The notes beneath the pieces are model-generated. The model saw only the letters and a program-made list of their open reading frames with translations. It was not told where the DNA came from and made no database searches. A stretch of 64,000 bases of DNA from Pseudomonas sp. 7P_10.2_Bac1 (GTDB lineage: Bacteria; Pseudomonadota; Gammaproteobacteria; Pseudomonadales; Pseudomonadaceae). A program made the translations under genes and the position numbers. Every line of letters begins with the position of its first letter. The stretch's first letter is position 1. The stretch is from NCBI RefSeq assembly GCF_025465935.1, contig NZ_JANLNV010000020.1, forward strand, positions 1 through 64,000. The letters run 5' to 3'. Positions 9,663-20,671 of the stretch are shown piece by piece.

Positions 9663-10568
9663 TCAGGACAGTGTCGCTGGATGGGCTGTGCCTGCCGCGG
9701 GAGGTGGCTTTACAGGCTCAGGCATGCGTTCCAGACGCACGCTGACACGGCGATTCTTCGCCCGATTGGCCGCACTGGTATTGGGGGCCAACGGGTACTG
9801 CTCGCCATGAAAGCGCAGAGTGATCTGCGATTCTTGCAGCCCGTTTTCCTTGAAGTAGTCCATGACCGCCAATGCGCGACGGCGAGACAACTCACGATTG
9901 GTCAAACGATTGCCTGAATTATCCGAATACCCGTCCAGCATGACGTGGTTCACCGTTGGGTCTGCCTTCATGTATTCCAGCATGATGTTCAGATTGGCGC
10001 GCGCCTTGGCATCCAACTCGGTGCCGCCCCCCGCAAAGCTGATTTGGCTCTGGCGAACCTGATCGAAATTCTTGGCCAGCAGCTTGGTGGTGCAGGCTTC
10101 GTAATCACCATATGCCTGGCGAAACTTCACGGGAAGCAGCCGCACTTCCGATAGACCGCCCGTCGCCGAATAATGCCTGATCACCGGGCTGCGCCCTTCC
10201 AGCAGCCCTCGAAACAAACGCCCGGCCTGTGCCTGCGAACTGTTGAACAGGACATTGCCACGGCCGATACGTACGGTCCCCAGATCAATATCGCCACGCC
10301 CCGGCTGCCAAGGTGCCGCGGCGGCCAGCAAGGTGGCCGAGCCTTCGCCCAACACCGAGTTATAGGCATTGAGACGGAAAACCGCCTGCTCTCCGGCGCG
10401 GCGCACAAAGACTCCCGAGCCAAAATCAGTGATCGGCTGGATGAGGCGGCACTCGAACTGGTCGCCTTCAACCTTCCACTCCACATTCTCCAGACGGGTC
10501 TGGAAAGTCAGGGCCATGGCTGGAAAGCTGGCAAACAGGCTGAGAAGGATGAAATAACGCTGGCGCAC
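9663..10568 (-). CDS. motY: Flagellar MotY-like OmpA-family protein
   Basis: A 301-residue exported protein with a signal peptide (hydrophobic run YFILLSLFASFPAMA), an N-terminal MotY domain (residues 20-150) and a C-terminal OmpA peptidoglycan-binding domain (LDGYSDNSGN...SRRRALAVMDYF). MotY forms the T-ring at the flagellar motor and helps hold stators. The GTG at 10568 is chosen because it gives a normal signal peptide and has a GGAG six bases upstream; longer starts would add about 67 charged residues overlapping the divergent pyrC start. The position between argG and pyrC matches PA3526 (MotY). Confidence 0.9.
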   Translation of the reverse strand: MRQRYFILLSLFASFPAMALTFQTRLENVEWKVEGDQFECRLIQPITDFGSGVFVRRAGEQAVFRLNAYNSVLGEGSATLLAAAAPWQPGRGDIDLGTVRIGRGNVLFNSSQAQAGRLFRGLLEGRSPVIRHYSATGGLSEVRLLPVKFRQAYGDYEACTTKLLAKNFDQVRQSQISFAGGGTELDAKARANLNIMLEYMKADPTVNHVMLDGYSDNSGNRLTNRELSRRRALAVMDYFKENGLQESQITLRFHGEQYPLAPNTSAANRAKNRRVSVRLERMPEPVKPPPAAGTAHPATLS

Positions 10569-10725
10569 AGGAGGCTCCGCAAATGTGGACTGCAAAAAAC
10601 TCAGTGCACAGTTTTTACGACATACCTTTAATGTATCGGTTATCCCATCTAAAACTTGATAGCGAGTGCCTGAGAGAGTCTTTTCCGGTAGCATTCGCAT
10701 CAGTTTGACCCGCCTGGAATCCCCA

Positions 10726-11772
10726 ATGTCTGACCGCCTGACCCTGCTGCGTCCCGACGACTGGCACATTCATCTTCGCGATGGTGCTGTGTTGACTCAC
10801 ACTGTGGCGGATGTTGCGCGCACTTTTGGCCGCGCCATCATCATGCCCAACCTCGTACCTCCGGTGCGTAATGCAGCCGAAGCCGACGCCTATCGTCAGC
10901 GCATTCTGGCTGCTCGCCCGGCCGGCAGCCGTTTCGAGCCGCTGATGGTGCTTTACCTCACCGACCGAACTCAGCCAGAAGACATTCGTACAGCCAAGGC
11001 CAGCGGCTATGTGCATGCTGCCAAGCTGTACCCGGCTGGTGCAACGACCAACTCGGACTCCGGTGTAACCAGCATCGATGCCATCTTCCCGGTCCTGGAA
11101 ACCATGGCCGAAGTCGGTATGCCCTTGTTGATACACGGCGAAGTCACGCGCGCCGATATCGATGTGTTTGATCGCGAGAAGGTCTTCATCGACGAGCATA
11201 TGCGTCGTGTCGTGGAGCGTTTCCCGACCTTGAAAGTGGTGTTCGAGCACATCACCACGTCGCATGCAGTGGACTTCGTCAACGAAGCTGCGGCCAACGT
11301 CGGCGCGACCATCACCGCGCATCATCTGCTTTATAACCGCAACCACATGCTGGTTGGCGGTATTCGCCCGCACTTCTATTGCCTGCCGATTCTAAAGCGC
11401 AACACCCATCAGGAAGCCCTGCTGGATGCGGCCACCAGCGGCAGTCCGAAGTTCTTCCTGGGCACTGACTCGGCACCGCACGCGCAACATGCCAAAGAAG
11501 CGGCCTGTGGCTGTGCCGGTTGCTACACCGCCTATGCCGCCATTGAGCTGTACGCTGAGGCCTTTGAACAGCGCAATGCGCTAGACAAGCTTGAAGCGTT
11601 CGCCAGCTTGAACGGCCCGCGGTTCTACGGCCTGCCTCCCAGCACCGAGCACATCACCCTGGTTCGCCAAGAGTGGACTGCCCCCAGCAGCCTGCCTTTC
11701 GGCGAGTTGAACGTAATCCCGCTGCGCGCCGGTGAAAAACTGCGCTGGCGCCTGCAGGAGGAAGAAGTGTGA
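10726..11772 (+). CDS. pyrC: Dihydroorotase
   Basis: A 348-residue zinc amidohydrolase that cyclises carbamoyl aspartate to dihydroorotate in pyrimidine synthesis. DWHIHLRDG near residue 12 supplies metal-binding histidines, [14 protein letters not shown] contains the metal-bridging lysine region, and GTDSAPH supplies the catalytic aspartate. The ATG at 10726 ([14 protein letters not shown]) is the family start; upstream in-frame sequence overlaps the divergent motY leader. Its stop overlaps the GTG start of rnt, implying translational coupling. Confidence 0.97.
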   Translation: MSDRLTLLRPDDWHIHLRDGAVLTHTVADVARTFGRAIIMPNLVPPVRNAAEADAYRQRILAARPAGSRFEPLMVLYLTDRTQPEDIRTAKASGYVHAAKLYPAGATTNSDSGVTSIDAIFPVLETMAEVGMPLLIHGEVTRADIDVFDREKVFIDEHMRRVVERFPTLKVVFEHITTSHAVDFVNEAAANVGATITAHHLLYNRNHMLVGGIRPHFYCLPILKRNTHQEALLDAATSGSPKFFLGTDSAPHAQHAKEAACGCAGCYTAYAAIELYAEAFEQRNALDKLEAFASLNGPRFYGLPPSTEHITLVRQEWTAPSSLPFGELNVIPLRAGEKLRWRLQEEEV

Positions 11773-12443
11773 GCGAAGACCTTTTTGATGACGAACACGA
11801 GGGCGGGCATGGCGGCGGTTCTCGCCACCCAATGGCCGAGCGTTTTCGCGGCTATCTGCCAGTCGTTATCGACGTTGAAACAGGCGGTTTCAATAGTGCC
11901 ACCGATGCGCTGCTGGAAATCGCAGCTGTCACCATCGGCATGGATGAAAAGGGCTTTGTGTTCCCTGAGCACACCTATTTCCACCGTGTAGAGCCCTTTG
12001 AAGGCGCCAATATCGAAGCTGCGGCACTGGAGTTCACCGGTATCAAGCTGGACCACCCGCTGCGTATGGCAGTCAGCGAAGAAACAGCGCTGACAGATAT
12101 CTTCCGTGGCGTGCGCAAGGCCCTCAAGGCCAATGGGTGCAAACGCGCGATCCTGGTTGGCCACAACAGTAGCTTCGACCTCGGTTTCCTGAATGCCGCC
12201 GTGGCGCGCCTGGACATGAAGCGCAACCCGTTTCATCCATTCTCCAGCTTTGACACGGCAACACTGGCAGGCCTTGCGTACGGTCAGACCGTACTCGCCA
12301 AAGCCTGCCAGGCAGCTGACATCGACTTTGACGGACGTGAGGCCCACTCGGCACGTTACGACACCGAAAAGACCGCTGAGCTGTTCTGTGGCATCGTCAA
12401 CAGTTGGAAGCAAATGGGCGGCTGGAAAGACTTCAACGACTGA
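11769..12443 (+). CDS. rnt: Ribonuclease T
   Basis: A 224-residue DEDD-family 3'-5' exoribonuclease that trims tRNA and other stable RNA 3' ends. VIDVETGGF carries the first two acidic catalytic residues, [11 protein letters not shown] the third, and [13 protein letters not shown] the last Asp plus its histidine. Translation starts at a GTG that overlaps the pyrC stop (GTGA). The operon ends with a strong terminator. Confidence 0.97.
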   Translation: MSEDLFDDEHEGGHGGGSRHPMAERFRGYLPVVIDVETGGFNSATDALLEIAAVTIGMDEKGFVFPEHTYFHRVEPFEGANIEAAALEFTGIKLDHPLRMAVSEETALTDIFRGVRKALKANGCKRAILVGHNSSFDLGFLNAAVARLDMKRNPFHPFSSFDTATLAGLAYGQTVLAKACQAADIDFDGREAHSARYDTEKTAELFCGIVNSWKQMGGWKDFND

Positions 12444-12470
12444 TCACGTCAGTCGGAGTAACCACCGCGC

Positions 12471-12504
12471 ATAAAAAAACCGGACCCAGGGTCCGGTTTT
12501 TTTA
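12471..12504. terminator. Bidirectional intrinsic terminator
   Basis: A perfect inverted repeat: an A-rich arm ending ACCGGACC, loop CAG, and GGTCCGGT leading into seven T. It separates rnt from the convergent peroxiredoxin gene. Confidence 0.93.
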
Positions 12505-12518
12505 TGCCGCCAGAACGC

Positions 12519-13121
12519 TTACAGCTTGCCAGCATTCTCAGTCAGGTAAGCCGCAACGCCTTCAGTCGAAGCGGTCATGCCTTTGTCGCCTTTCTTCCAG
12601 TTGGCCGGGCACACTTCGCCGTGCTCTTCATGGAACTGCAGTGCATCAACCAGACGCAACAACTCGTCCATGTTGCGGCCCAGTGGCAGGTCGTTAACGA
12701 TCTGGGAGCGAACAACGCCCTTGTCATCGATCAGGAATGCGCCACGCAGTGCAACGCCACCTTCAGTTTCAACGTCGTAGGCTTTGCAGATCGCGTGGTT
12801 GATGTCGGCAGCCATGGTGTATTTCACCTGGCCGATACCGCCATTGTTCACTGGGGTGTTACGCCATGCGTTGTGAGTGAAATGGGAGTCGATGGAGACT
12901 GCAACCACTTCAACGTTACGCGCCTGGAACTCAGGGATACGGTGATCCAGAGCGATCAGCTCCGATGGGCAAACGAAGGTGAAGTCCAGTGGGTAGAAGA
13001 ACACCAGGCCGTATTTGCCTTTGATAGCGGTGGACAGCGTGAAGCTATCAACGATTTCGCCATTGCCGAGTACGGCTGCGACGGTGAAGTCAGGCGCTTG
13101 TTTGCCTACGAGTACGCTCAT
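12519..13121 (-). CDS. Typical 2-Cys peroxiredoxin (AhpC/TSA family)
   Basis: A 200-residue thiol peroxidase. The peroxidatic cysteine is in PLDFTFVCPSEL near residue 51 and the resolving cysteine in GEVCPANWKKG near residue 172, so it forms intersubunit disulfides. It matches the PA3529-type protein found between rnt and bfd, a gene distinct from ahpC with ahpF. The ATG at 13121 gives the family start MSVLVGKQAPDF; a longer frame upstream has no support. It lies beside iron storage genes, consistent with peroxide and iron stress handling. Confidence 0.95.
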   Translation of the reverse strand: MSVLVGKQAPDFTVAAVLGNGEIVDSFTLSTAIKGKYGLVFFYPLDFTFVCPSELIALDHRIPEFQARNVEVVAVSIDSHFTHNAWRNTPVNNGGIGQVKYTMAADINHAICKAYDVETEGGVALRGAFLIDDKGVVRSQIVNDLPLGRNMDELLRLVDALQFHEEHGEVCPANWKKGDKGMTASTEGVAAYLTENAGKL

Positions 13122-13335
13122 TGGATATCTCCTGGGTGCAACGTGAAAAACGGAATCCGACCCCGGCGTCATCGTGACGCAACAGGCGTGCGGCCAGACC
13201 TCCGCGTAAAAGACCGGCATCATACACCGCTCGTCGGAACCGTCCTTAACCCTTTTTTTACTCGCACTCGTTTCAGCCCTGGCACCGTTCGTCCGCGCAA
13301 GCTGAACAAACCCTAATCGCGCTCCAATCTACTTT

Positions 13336-13354
13336 GACAATCATTCTCGTTAAC
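13336..13354. promoter_or_regulatory. Probable Fur box upstream of bfd
   Basis: On the minus strand the 19 bases read GTTAACGAGAATGATTGTC, close to the Fur consensus built of GATAAT-type hexamers. It lies about 45 bases before the bfd start. Bfd mobilises iron from bacterioferritin and is repressed by Fur under iron repletion in Pseudomonas, so the site fits. Confidence 0.7.
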
Positions 13355-13400
13355 ATTAAGATCCGTCTCATTGAATCCCAACCAGCGATGGTTCTTATTT

Positions 13401-13619
13401 ATGTACGTTTGCGTTTGCACTGGCGTTACTGACGGAAAAATCCGCGATGCAATCTATGAAGGTTGCTGCAGCTACCGCGAAGTGCGCGAGGCGACCGGTG
13501 TCGCCAGCCAATGCGGCAAATGTGCATGCTTGGCCAAGCAGGTCGTTCGCGAAACCTTGTCCTCTCTTCAAGCCAGCCAGGCATCCTTGGGTTTTCCAGC
13601 AGATTTTTCAGCTGCGTAA
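13401..13619 (+). CDS. bfd: Bacterioferritin-associated ferredoxin
   Basis: A 72-residue [2Fe-2S] protein with cysteines at 4, 6, 38 and 41 (CVC...CGKC), the unusual Bfd ligand arrangement. It docks on BfrB and passes electrons to release stored iron. The start at 13401 (MYVCVCTG) is the family start; an upstream ATG at 13371 would add ten atypical residues. A Fur-like site precedes it and bfrB follows, separated by a terminator, so the two are independently controlled. Confidence 0.96.
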   Translation: MYVCVCTGVTDGKIRDAIYEGCCSYREVREATGVASQCGKCACLAKQVVRETLSSLQASQASLGFPADFSAA

Positions 13620-13637
13620 TTAACCAGTTTTTAAAGA

Positions 13638-13662
13638 ACCGGACTTAACGTCCGGTTTTTTT
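13638..13662 (+). terminator. Intrinsic terminator after bfd
   Basis: A 7-bp stem ACCGGAC/GTCCGGT with a 5-base loop and a T7 tail. Confidence 0.85.
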
Positions 13663-13818
13663 ATGCCAAAAATTCAAGTACTTAGGTCCAAAACGCGGAA
13701 CACAAACATTCTTATTCCGATTAATTTTCATTTATTATTCAAACACTTAGGTTTGACAGTCGTTAATACGCAGATCAAACTCTGCCTTATATACAGTTAA
13801 CTAAGGCAGGCCCTTGCG

Positions 13819-14289
13819 ATGAAAGGCGATATTTCAGTCATCCAGCACCTCAACAAAATCCTCGGTAACGAGCTGGTTGCGATCAACCAATACTTCTTGC
13901 ATGCACGCATGTATCAAGATTGGGGCCTGGAAAAGTTGGGGAAACACGAATACAACGAATCCATCGACGAGATGAAACACGCTGACAAGCTGATCAAGCG
14001 CATCCTGTTCCTGGAAGGCCTGCCGAACGTTCAAGACCTGGGCAAGCTGCATATCGGCGAGCACACCAAGGAAATGCTGGAGTGCGACCTGCGCATTGAG
14101 CGTACGGGCCACGCCGACCTTAAAGCGGCTATTGCGCACTGCGAAGTAGTGGGCGACTTTGGTAGCCGCGAACTTCTGGAAGATATTCTGGAGTCCGAAG
14201 AAGAACATATCGACTGGCTGGAAACTCAACTAGGCCTGATCGACAAGATCGGCATTGAGAATTACCTGCAATCGCAAATGGGTGAGTAA
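13819..14289 (+). CDS. bfrB: Bacterioferritin
   Basis: A 156-residue heme-binding ferritin that forms 24-subunit iron storage shells. The heme-ligand Met52 and ferroxidase residues Glu18, Glu51 and His54 are present, as are the later Glu/His ligands (EEEHIDW). It follows bfd, its electron donor, but has its own promoter region of about 160 AT-rich bases. Met52 and the bfd context support BfrB rather than FtnA. Confidence 0.97.
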   Translation: MKGDISVIQHLNKILGNELVAINQYFLHARMYQDWGLEKLGKHEYNESIDEMKHADKLIKRILFLEGLPNVQDLGKLHIGEHTKEMLECDLRIERTGHADLKAAIAHCEVVGDFGSRELLEDILESEEEHIDWLETQLGLIDKIGIENYLQSQMGE

Positions 14290-14300
14290 CTAAGCCCAAT

Positions 14301-14342
14301 AAAAAAGCCCCGCCCTGTTCAATCAGTGGCGGGGCTTTTTTA
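14301..14342. terminator. Bidirectional intrinsic terminator
   Basis: AAAAAAGCCCCGCC and GGCGGGGCTTTTTT flank a 13-base loop between convergent bfrB and grxD. Confidence 0.92.
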
Positions 14343-14384
14343 TGCGCAGCTACTTGTTCATTCAAGTCGCTGCGGCGTCATTAC

Positions 14385-14726
14385 TTAGGCTTCCGCCTTT
14401 TTTGCGGCAGCATTCGCAACAGCTTCTTTGATCAGCGCTTGCAGAGAACCGTCTGCAGACATCTCGACCATAATGTCGCTGCCACCAACCAGCTCACCCG
14501 CTACCCACAATTGCGGGAAGGTTGGCCAGTTCGCGTATTTTGGCAGGTTGGCACGAATTTCAGGGTTCTGCAGGATGTCCACGTAAGCGAACTTCTCACC
14601 ACAGCCCATCACGGCCTGGGCCGCTTTAGCCGAAAAGCCGCACTGCGGGGCATTCGGAGCGCCTTTCATGTAAAGCAGAACGGTATTGTTGGCAATCTGT
14701 TCTTTGATCGTTTCGATGATATCCAT
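14385..14726 (-). CDS. grxD: Monothiol glutaredoxin (Grx4 type)
   Basis: A 113-residue glutaredoxin with the monothiol active site CGFS (APQCGFSAKAAQ) that binds a [2Fe-2S] cluster with glutathione and serves in Fe-S trafficking. The WPTFPQLWVAGELVGGSDI segment is the glutathione-binding TVP/GG region. A short alanine/lysine-rich tail (AANAAAKKAEA) is present. Its place beside bfrB and bfd matches other Pseudomonas. Confidence 0.97.
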   Translation of the reverse strand: MDIIETIKEQIANNTVLLYMKGAPNAPQCGFSAKAAQAVMGCGEKFAYVDILQNPEIRANLPKYANWPTFPQLWVAGELVGGSDIMVEMSADGSLQALIKEAVANAAAKKAEA

Positions 14727-15156
14727 GGAGCACCTCGGCTGAACTTTCCGACTCAGTTGTCGGCACGGTGGCGCATTGTAACGGAAAGCCGAGCATGACG
14801 CTCGGTCTCCCTGACAGACAATCGAGGCGCAATCCTCAAGGGAGCCAGCCGCAGGTGTACATCAAGATGGAGGGTTTCAACGACACAGAGAATTGCAAAA
14901 CAACCTGAGGGCAGTGTACAACTGGGCAGCTGAGGTGAGGCCAATCACTGATAAGTGATTCCAGCCGCGTGCTCATGCAGCGCAAGACTCGCATAAACCT
15001 CAAAACATGACCCTAATTGGCAAGACGCGACATTTCCTTATAAGATCGCGCCTTCCCCTATTTCGTCGCCCCGTGCGGCTTTCGCCGCAGGTCTCGCCGT
15101 TTTTCCAAAAAACCCGGCTTTGAGTTCTGCGGTCGTTGCAAAGAAGGTAGTTAATG
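14727..15156. promoter_or_regulatory. grxD-argF intergenic region with candidate ArgR site
   Basis: On the minus strand 15032-15017 reads TGTCGCGTCTTGCCAA, matching the Pseudomonas ArgR half-site TGTCGC-N8-AA. It lies just upstream of a -10-like TATAAG at 15039-15044, so ArgR binding would block the argF promoter. A perfect 7-bp inverted repeat AATCACT-GATA-AGTGATT lies at 14943-14960; its role is unknown. Nothing else is visible in this 430-base region. Confidence 0.55.
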
Positions 15157-16077
15157 ATGAGCGCAAGGCACTTTCTCTCCCTGATGGATTGCACGCCCGA
15201 AGAGCTGGTCAGCGTGATCCGTCGTGGTACCGAGCTAAAAGACCTGCGTGATCGCGGCGTTCTCTTCGAACCCCTGAAGAATCGCGTTTTGGGCATGATT
15301 TTCGAAAAGTCATCGACCCGCACCCGACTGTCATTTGAAGCCGGCATGATCCAACTTGGCGGCCAGGCCATTTTTCTGTCCCCTCGCGACACCCAACTGG
15401 GCCGCGGTGAGCCAATCGGCGACTGCGCGATCGTTATGTCGCGCATGCTCGATGCAGTCATGATCCGCACCTTTGGTCACAACACACTGACCGAGTTCGC
15501 AGCCAATTCGCGCGTCCCCGTGATCAACGGACTGTCAGATGATCTGCACCCGTGCCAGCTATTGGCTGACATGCAGACTTTCCTTGAGCACCGTGGCTCG
15601 ATCAAGGGTAAAACCGTGGCCTGGATCGGCGACGGCAACAACATGTGCAACAGCTATATAGAAGCCGCCATTCAGTTTGATTTCCAATTGCGCGTTGCCT
15701 GCCCTGAAGGCTATGAACCGAATCCTGAGTTCGTGGCCTTGGCCGGTGATCGCGTGACCATCGTGCGTGACCCGCGTGAAGCCGTGATCGGTGCGCACTT
15801 GGTCAGCACGGACGTCTGGACCTCGATGGGTCAGGAAGAAGAAACCGCCAAACGTCTGGAACTGTTTGCCCCGTACCAGGTTGACCGCGCTCTGCTCGAC
15901 CTCGCCGCAGAGGACGTCCTGTTCATGCATTGTCTGCCAGCCCACCGCGGCGAGGAAATCAGCCTCGACCTGCTGGATGACCCGCGCTCGGTTGCCTGGG
16001 ATCAAGCTGAAAACCGCCTGCACGCGCAAAAAGCCTTGCTCGAGTTTCTGGTTAAACCGGCGTACCAACCGGCATGA
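15157..16077 (+). CDS. argF: Ornithine carbamoyltransferase, anabolic
   Basis: A 306-residue enzyme that forms citrulline from ornithine and carbamoyl phosphate. [10 protein letters not shown] is the carbamoyl-phosphate loop, HPCQLLAD the central motif and [11 protein letters not shown] the ornithine loop. The length and sequence fit the anabolic ArgF rather than catabolic ArcB. ATG at 15157 has an AAGG about nine bases upstream; one codon earlier is also possible. The last codons overlap the next gene by four bases. Confidence 0.96.
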   Translation: MSARHFLSLMDCTPEELVSVIRRGTELKDLRDRGVLFEPLKNRVLGMIFEKSSTRTRLSFEAGMIQLGGQAIFLSPRDTQLGRGEPIGDCAIVMSRMLDAVMIRTFGHNTLTEFAANSRVPVINGLSDDLHPCQLLADMQTFLEHRGSIKGKTVAWIGDGNNMCNSYIEAAIQFDFQLRVACPEGYEPNPEFVALAGDRVTIVRDPREAVIGAHLVSTDVWTSMGQEEETAKRLELFAPYQVDRALLDLAAEDVLFMHCLPAHRGEEISLDLLDDPRSVAWDQAENRLHAQKALLEFLVKPAYQPA

Positions 16078-17183
16078 GCCAGCCGCTATTGCTGAACCTG
16101 CGTGATCTGGCCTGCGGGTATCAAGGCCAGAGCGTGGTGCAACACCTCAACCTGCACCTTAATGCCGGCGATATCGGTTGCCTGCTCGGGTCCTCTGGTT
16201 GCGGCAAAACCACGACACTGCGCGCAATTGCCGGTTTTGAGCCCGTGCACCAGGGTGAAATCCAGCTGGCGGGGGAAGTCATCTCACGTGCCGGCTTTAC
16301 CCTGGCCCCAGAGAAACGTCGCATCGGCATGGTGTTTCAGGACTACGCCCTGTTCCCACACCTGAGCGTGGCCGACAACATTGCGTTTGGTATTCGTAAA
16401 CACCCGAACAAAGACCGTGTCATTGAAGAACTGCTGGAACTGGTCAATCTCAAAGACCTGGGCAAGCGCTTCCCTCACGAGCTTTCGGGTGGCCAGCAGC
16501 AACGTGTCGCACTTGCCCGGGCCTTGGCCCCAGAGCCCCAACTGCTCCTGCTGGATGAACCGTTCTCTAACCTGGACGGTGAGTTGCGCCGCAAACTGAG
16601 CCACGAGGTACGCGACATTCTCAAATCTCGTGGCACCAGCGCGATCCTGGTGACGCACGACCAGGAAGAAGCCTTTGCTGTGAGCGACCATGTAGGCGTC
16701 TTCAAAGAAGGTCGCCTAGAGCAGTGGGATACGCCCTACAACCTCTATCACGAACCATTGACGCCGTTTGTGGCGAGTTTTATTGGCCAGGGCTATTTCA
16801 TTCGCGGGCAACTGCTTAGCCCAGAATCGGTACAAACCGAGTTGGGCGTGTTGCGCGGCAACCGCGCTTACAACTGGCCAACCGGCGGCGCCGTCGATGT
16901 GTTGCTGCGCCCCGATGACATTGTCTACGCCCCGGACAGCCCGTTGAAAGCCAGAATCATCGGCAAGACCTTTCTGGGCGCCTCGACCCTGTACCGCTTG
17001 CAGCTACCGACGGGCAGCCAGCTGGAGTCAATTTTCCCAAGCCATGTCGATCACGCACCTGGAACCGACGTCGGCATCCGAGTGGCGGCGGAGCACCTGG
17101 TGATGTTTCAAGGAAGCGGCAGCACAGCCGCACAGATTCCTCACGGGGAATCCGGTGTAAGGCGTTTCAGCAACGCTCATTGA
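16074..17183 (+). CDS. ABC transporter ATP-binding protein, orphan (FbpC/PotA type)
   Basis: A 369-residue ATPase with Walker [10 protein letters not shown] near residue 40, Q-loop, signature [15 protein letters not shown], Walker [13 protein letters not shown] and the H-loop THDQEEA. The C-terminal third is a TOBE-type regulatory domain ([11 protein letters not shown]). It resembles ferric iron/spermidine-type import ATPases, but no permease or binding protein is near, so its partners are elsewhere. It overlaps argF by four bases (ATGA) and is translationally coupled to it. Substrate unknown. Confidence 0.88.
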   Translation: MSQPLLLNLRDLACGYQGQSVVQHLNLHLNAGDIGCLLGSSGCGKTTTLRAIAGFEPVHQGEIQLAGEVISRAGFTLAPEKRRIGMVFQDYALFPHLSVADNIAFGIRKHPNKDRVIEELLELVNLKDLGKRFPHELSGGQQQRVALARALAPEPQLLLLDEPFSNLDGELRRKLSHEVRDILKSRGTSAILVTHDQEEAFAVSDHVGVFKEGRLEQWDTPYNLYHEPLTPFVASFIGQGYFIRGQLLSPESVQTELGVLRGNRAYNWPTGGAVDVLLRPDDIVYAPDSPLKARIIGKTFLGASTLYRLQLPTGSQLESIFPSHVDHAPGTDVGIRVAAEHLVMFQGSGSTAAQIPHGESGVRRFSNAH

Positions 17184-17199
17184 TATCGAATGGCATTGA

Positions 17200-17220
17200 G
17201 GAGCGAGCCTGGCTCGCTCC
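17200..17220. terminator. Short perfect inverted repeat between convergent genes
   Basis: GGAGCGAGCC, one base, GGCTCGCTCC. The arms match the outer arms of the REP elements found later in the window, so this may be a minimal REP unit acting as a terminator between the ABC ATPase gene and ybaK. Confidence 0.6.
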
Positions 17221-17227
17221 AGCAGCC

Positions 17228-17698
17228 TTAAACCCGACCTATCTCTGCAAACGTCGCCTGCGTATGCTCTGCCAGCACCGACGGCGCCAGTTCAACTTCC
17301 AACCCGCGTCGGCCGGCGCTGACATAGATCGTCTCGAACGCCTTGGCGCTCGCATCAATGAACGTTCGCAAGTGCTTCTTTTGCCCCAGCGGGCTGATCC
17401 CGCCCAATAGGTAGCCTGTCGCTCGCTGAGCCGCAGCAGGGTCAGCCATTTCGGCTTTTTTGACCCCGGCAGCGTGAGCCAACGCTTTTAAATCAAGACT
17501 TCCGACGACCGGTACAACGGCGACCAATAATTCACCTTTTTCACTGCTGGCCAACAACGTCTTGAACACTTGGGCCGGCTCGAGATTGAGCTTTTCCGCG
17601 GCTTCCAACCCATACGACGCGGCCTTAGGGTCATGTTCGTAGCTATGCACTCGGTGTTGGGCGCGAACTTTTTTCAGCAGATCCAATGCAGGCGTCAT
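17228..17698 (-). CDS. ybaK: Cys-tRNA(Pro) deacylase (YbaK/EbsC)
   Basis: A 156-residue trans-editing protein that hydrolyses cysteine mischarged onto tRNA-Pro. The YbaK fold features include the active-site lysine region (VFKTLLA), VVPVVGSLDLKALA and the substrate-pocket GGISPLGQKK. Length is normal and it stands alone. Confidence 0.93.
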   Translation of the reverse strand: MTPALDLLKKVRAQHRVHSYEHDPKAASYGLEAAEKLNLEPAQVFKTLLASSEKGELLVAVVPVVGSLDLKALAHAAGVKKAEMADPAAAQRATGYLLGGISPLGQKKHLRTFIDASAKAFETIYVSAGRRGLEVELAPSVLAEHTQATFAEIGRV

Positions 17699-18076
17699 GA
17701 CAGCCCCTGTTGTGTTTTGACTAAAGATTCAGATGCCGGATTTTAGGCTATTGGCCAATAAAAAACGCGCTAGATCGGGCATTCCGGCTGTCTTTGTAGC
17801 TGAATCGTTACAGTGATTCATACCAATTTGTATTTTTTCCTTACAGAAAACTAACACCAAAAACTCATATGAAAGTCAGAATGTGAATACTCGTTCACTT
17901 TCGACCTTTGACAGCAGTGTTTCTTGTCTATATTTTTTCGATTCTGAATATGTTGCCTTTACTCAGGTTCTATTACCGTCCTGTGAATACCCAAAAAAGA
18001 CAGCATCGTTTTTTTGCACCGCAGCACAAACAGCACTGACTAACGACGTCAAAAAACAACAAAAATGAGGTTTCAA
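17699..18076 (+). promoter_or_regulatory. glpF control region: GlpR-like operator and Crc/Hfq motif
   Basis: An inverted repeat GTGAATACTCGTTCAC at 17883-17898 resembles a GlpR operator, whose half-site in E. coli is near ATGTTCGWT. Just before the start codon, 18051-18065 reads AAAAAACAACAAAAA and contains AACAACAA, a perfect AAnAAnAA catabolite activity motif bound by Hfq with Crc. Together they suggest glycerol induction through GlpR and carbon catabolite repression at translation. Nothing else is evident in the 378 bases. Confidence 0.55.
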
Positions 18077-18928
18077 ATGACGACTGCAACGCAGCACCCC
18101 AAGCTTTCAGGTCAGTGCCTTGCCGAGTTTCTCGGTACCGCACTGTTAATCTTTTTCGGTACCGGTTGCGTTGCGGCTCTCAAGGTCGCGGGTGCCAGCT
18201 TTGGCTTATGGGAAATCAGCATCATCTGGGGCATTGGCGTCAGCATGGCGATCTACCTGACGGCAGGCGTTTCCGGCGCGCACCTCAATCCAGCAGTCAG
18301 CATTGCGCTGTGCCTGTTCACCGACTTTGATAAACGCAAACTGCCGTTCTACATCCTGGCGCAAGTCGCCGGCGCCTTTTGCGCGGCGGCACTGGTTTAT
18401 ACGCTCTACAGCAATTTGTTCTTCGATTACGAACAAGCGCACCACATGGTTCGCGGCAGCCAGGAAAGCCTCGAGCTAGCCTCTGTGTTCTCGACGTATC
18501 CGCATCCGGCGCTGTCAACGTTGCAGGCCTTCTTGGTTGAAGTGGTGATCACGGCGATCCTCATGGGCGTGATCATGGCCCTCACTGATGACAAAAATGG
18601 CTTGCCGCGTGGCCCGCTGGCTCCTCTGCTGATTGGCCTGCTGATTGCTGTAATCGGCAGCTCGATGGGTCCGCTAACAGGGTTTGCAATGAACCCGGCA
18701 CGAGATTTCGGTCCTAAACTGATGACATTCTTCGCCGGCTGGGGCGAAATTTCGTTCACCGGAGGCCGCGATATTCCTTACTTCCTGATTCCAATTTTTG
18801 CACCCATCGTGGGTGCATGCCTCGGCGCAGCCATTTACCGCGGGTTGATTGCCCGCCACTTGCCAGAGGTTGAGTCCGTGCCTGCGGACGCTCCAGTGGT
18901 CGCCGAGGTGAAAACCCAGGCTTCTTGA
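18077..18928 (+). CDS. glpF: Glycerol facilitator (aquaglyceroporin)
   Basis: A 283-residue inner membrane channel of the MIP family with six helices and the two pore motifs HLNPAVS and MNPARDFGP (NPA boxes). The Asp after the second NPAR motif indicates a glycerol channel rather than a water channel. ATG at 18077 has GAGG seven bases upstream; an ATG at 18065 lies inside the Crc/Hfq-type A-rich motif and is unlikely. First gene of the glycerol regulon. Confidence 0.95.
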   Translation: MTTATQHPKLSGQCLAEFLGTALLIFFGTGCVAALKVAGASFGLWEISIIWGIGVSMAIYLTAGVSGAHLNPAVSIALCLFTDFDKRKLPFYILAQVAGAFCAAALVYTLYSNLFFDYEQAHHMVRGSQESLELASVFSTYPHPALSTLQAFLVEVVITAILMGVIMALTDDKNGLPRGPLAPLLIGLLIAVIGSSMGPLTGFAMNPARDFGPKLMTFFAGWGEISFTGGRDIPYFLIPIFAPIVGACLGAAIYRGLIARHLPEVESVPADAPVVAEVKTQAS

Positions 18929-18986
18929 TACCGACTTATGAAACGGGGCGCACGAGACGACTGCCCGTCACTGTCTCGCGCCCTGA

Positions 18987-20522
<1,536 letters not shown>

Positions 20523-20554
20523 GTCTGCCTACCCATACAGCAGGCTAAACACCC

Positions 20555-20577
20555 AACGGGCGCCCTTCGCGCCCGTT
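20555..20577 (+). terminator. GC-rich hairpin after glpK
   Basis: AACGGGCGC, loop CCTTC, GCGCCCGTT. No long T-run follows, so it may partly terminate or process the glpFK message before glpR. Confidence 0.55.
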
Positions 20578-20671
20578 GTCACATTGGTATTCATGGCACC
20601 TGCGTGTAGCAGGCTGGCCCCTTCCTGCGGCATCATGAGCGCATTTTGCTTCGCCGCCCAAAGGAAACTCC

